DNA of 5,834 nt from Candidatus Bathyarchaeota archaeon (GTDB lineage: Archaea > Thermoproteota > Bathyarchaeia > Bathyarchaeales > Bathyarchaeaceae): positions 931,335 through 937,168 of the forward strand of contig CP070636.1 of the NCBI GenBank assembly GCA_020356305.1, given 5' to 3'. The notes under the pieces were generated by a model, which saw nothing but the letters and a program-made list of their open reading frames with translations, did not search any database and had not been told where the DNA came from. The first letter of the stretch is position 1. Each line of letters starts with the position of its first letter. The translations under genes and the position numbers were made by a program. This document shows positions 5,694 to 5,834 of the stretch, one piece after another.

Positions 5694-5834
5694 TTAGAGA
5701 AAGGTACACACGAAAATAGAGGCTAGAAGGCTTTCACGATCGGCGTTTCCTTCGTTAAGTGACGTGCAGACCAGACTCAGAATCACGTACACGAACAAAA
5801 GGCCCTTTGCGATCTCGAGAATCTCTGAGCCGAA
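5694..5834 (-). CDS. Partial membrane-protein reading frame at the right edge
   Basis: A minus-strand frame is open from the window edge to TAA at 5694-5696, giving 46 visible residues. It contains one strong hydrophobic helix, GLLFVYVILSLVCTSLNE at residues 11-28, followed by a short tail ending SIFVCTFL. The helix resembles the N-terminal 'GLxFVYLLLSLxCTALNE' segment of a family of uncharacterised prokaryotic membrane proteins, as I recall it. If that is right, the start codon lies just beyond the window, and the early stop means a truncated or frameshifted copy. Alternatively this is the C-terminus of an unrelated gene or a chance frame. Its stop lies only nine bases after the end of the convergent neighbour. 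The call is tentative because only 141 bases are visible. Confidence 0.4.
   Translation of the reverse strand, partial: FGSEILEIAKGLLFVYVILSLVCTSLNEGNADRESLLASIFVCTFL

Overview
The window looks archaeal. The MoaA reads like archaeal MoaA. A large surface protein carries 18 extracellular N-glycosylation sequons. One gene sits behind a TATA-like box with almost no leader, and another has a TTG start behind a Shine-Dalgarno sequence. A Bathyarchaeia or other TACK-type source is my guess from the style of the proteins; no taxonomic marker is present to prove it.

Layout, left to right. (1) Plus strand, 1-1016: the last 22 codons of a probable MoaB/MogA-type molybdopterin-processing protein, then, 13 bases later, a complete moaA. 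Together they look like the end of a molybdenum/tungsten cofactor operon. (2) Minus strand, 1124-1615: a small three-helix membrane protein of unknown function, convergent with moaA and with its own TATA-like promoter. (3) Minus strand, 1736-4660: a 974-residue membrane-anchored surface protein. Its order is signal or anchor helix, short helical domain with two cysteines, two Ig-like domains, five tandem 90-residue Ig-like repeats without a single length change, one more Ig-like domain, C-terminal membrane helix, basic tail. (4) 4661-4964: a divergent intergenic region that probably holds promoters for both neighbours. Its GC-rich core can be read either as a small ORF or as a set of hairpins. 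(5) Plus strand, 4965-5684: a 239-residue soluble, basic protein of unknown function. (6) Minus strand, from 5694 to the right edge: the visible end of a short membrane-protein reading frame.

Only the moaB-like/moaA pair shows a clear shared pathway, the first steps of molybdopterin synthesis. The surface protein and the small membrane protein lie on the same strand but appear to be separate transcription units. I see no CRISPR array, tRNA, rRNA, transposase, toxin-antitoxin pair or recognisable defence system. The most distinctive content is the repeat architecture of the surface protein and the unresolved 4661-4964 spacer.
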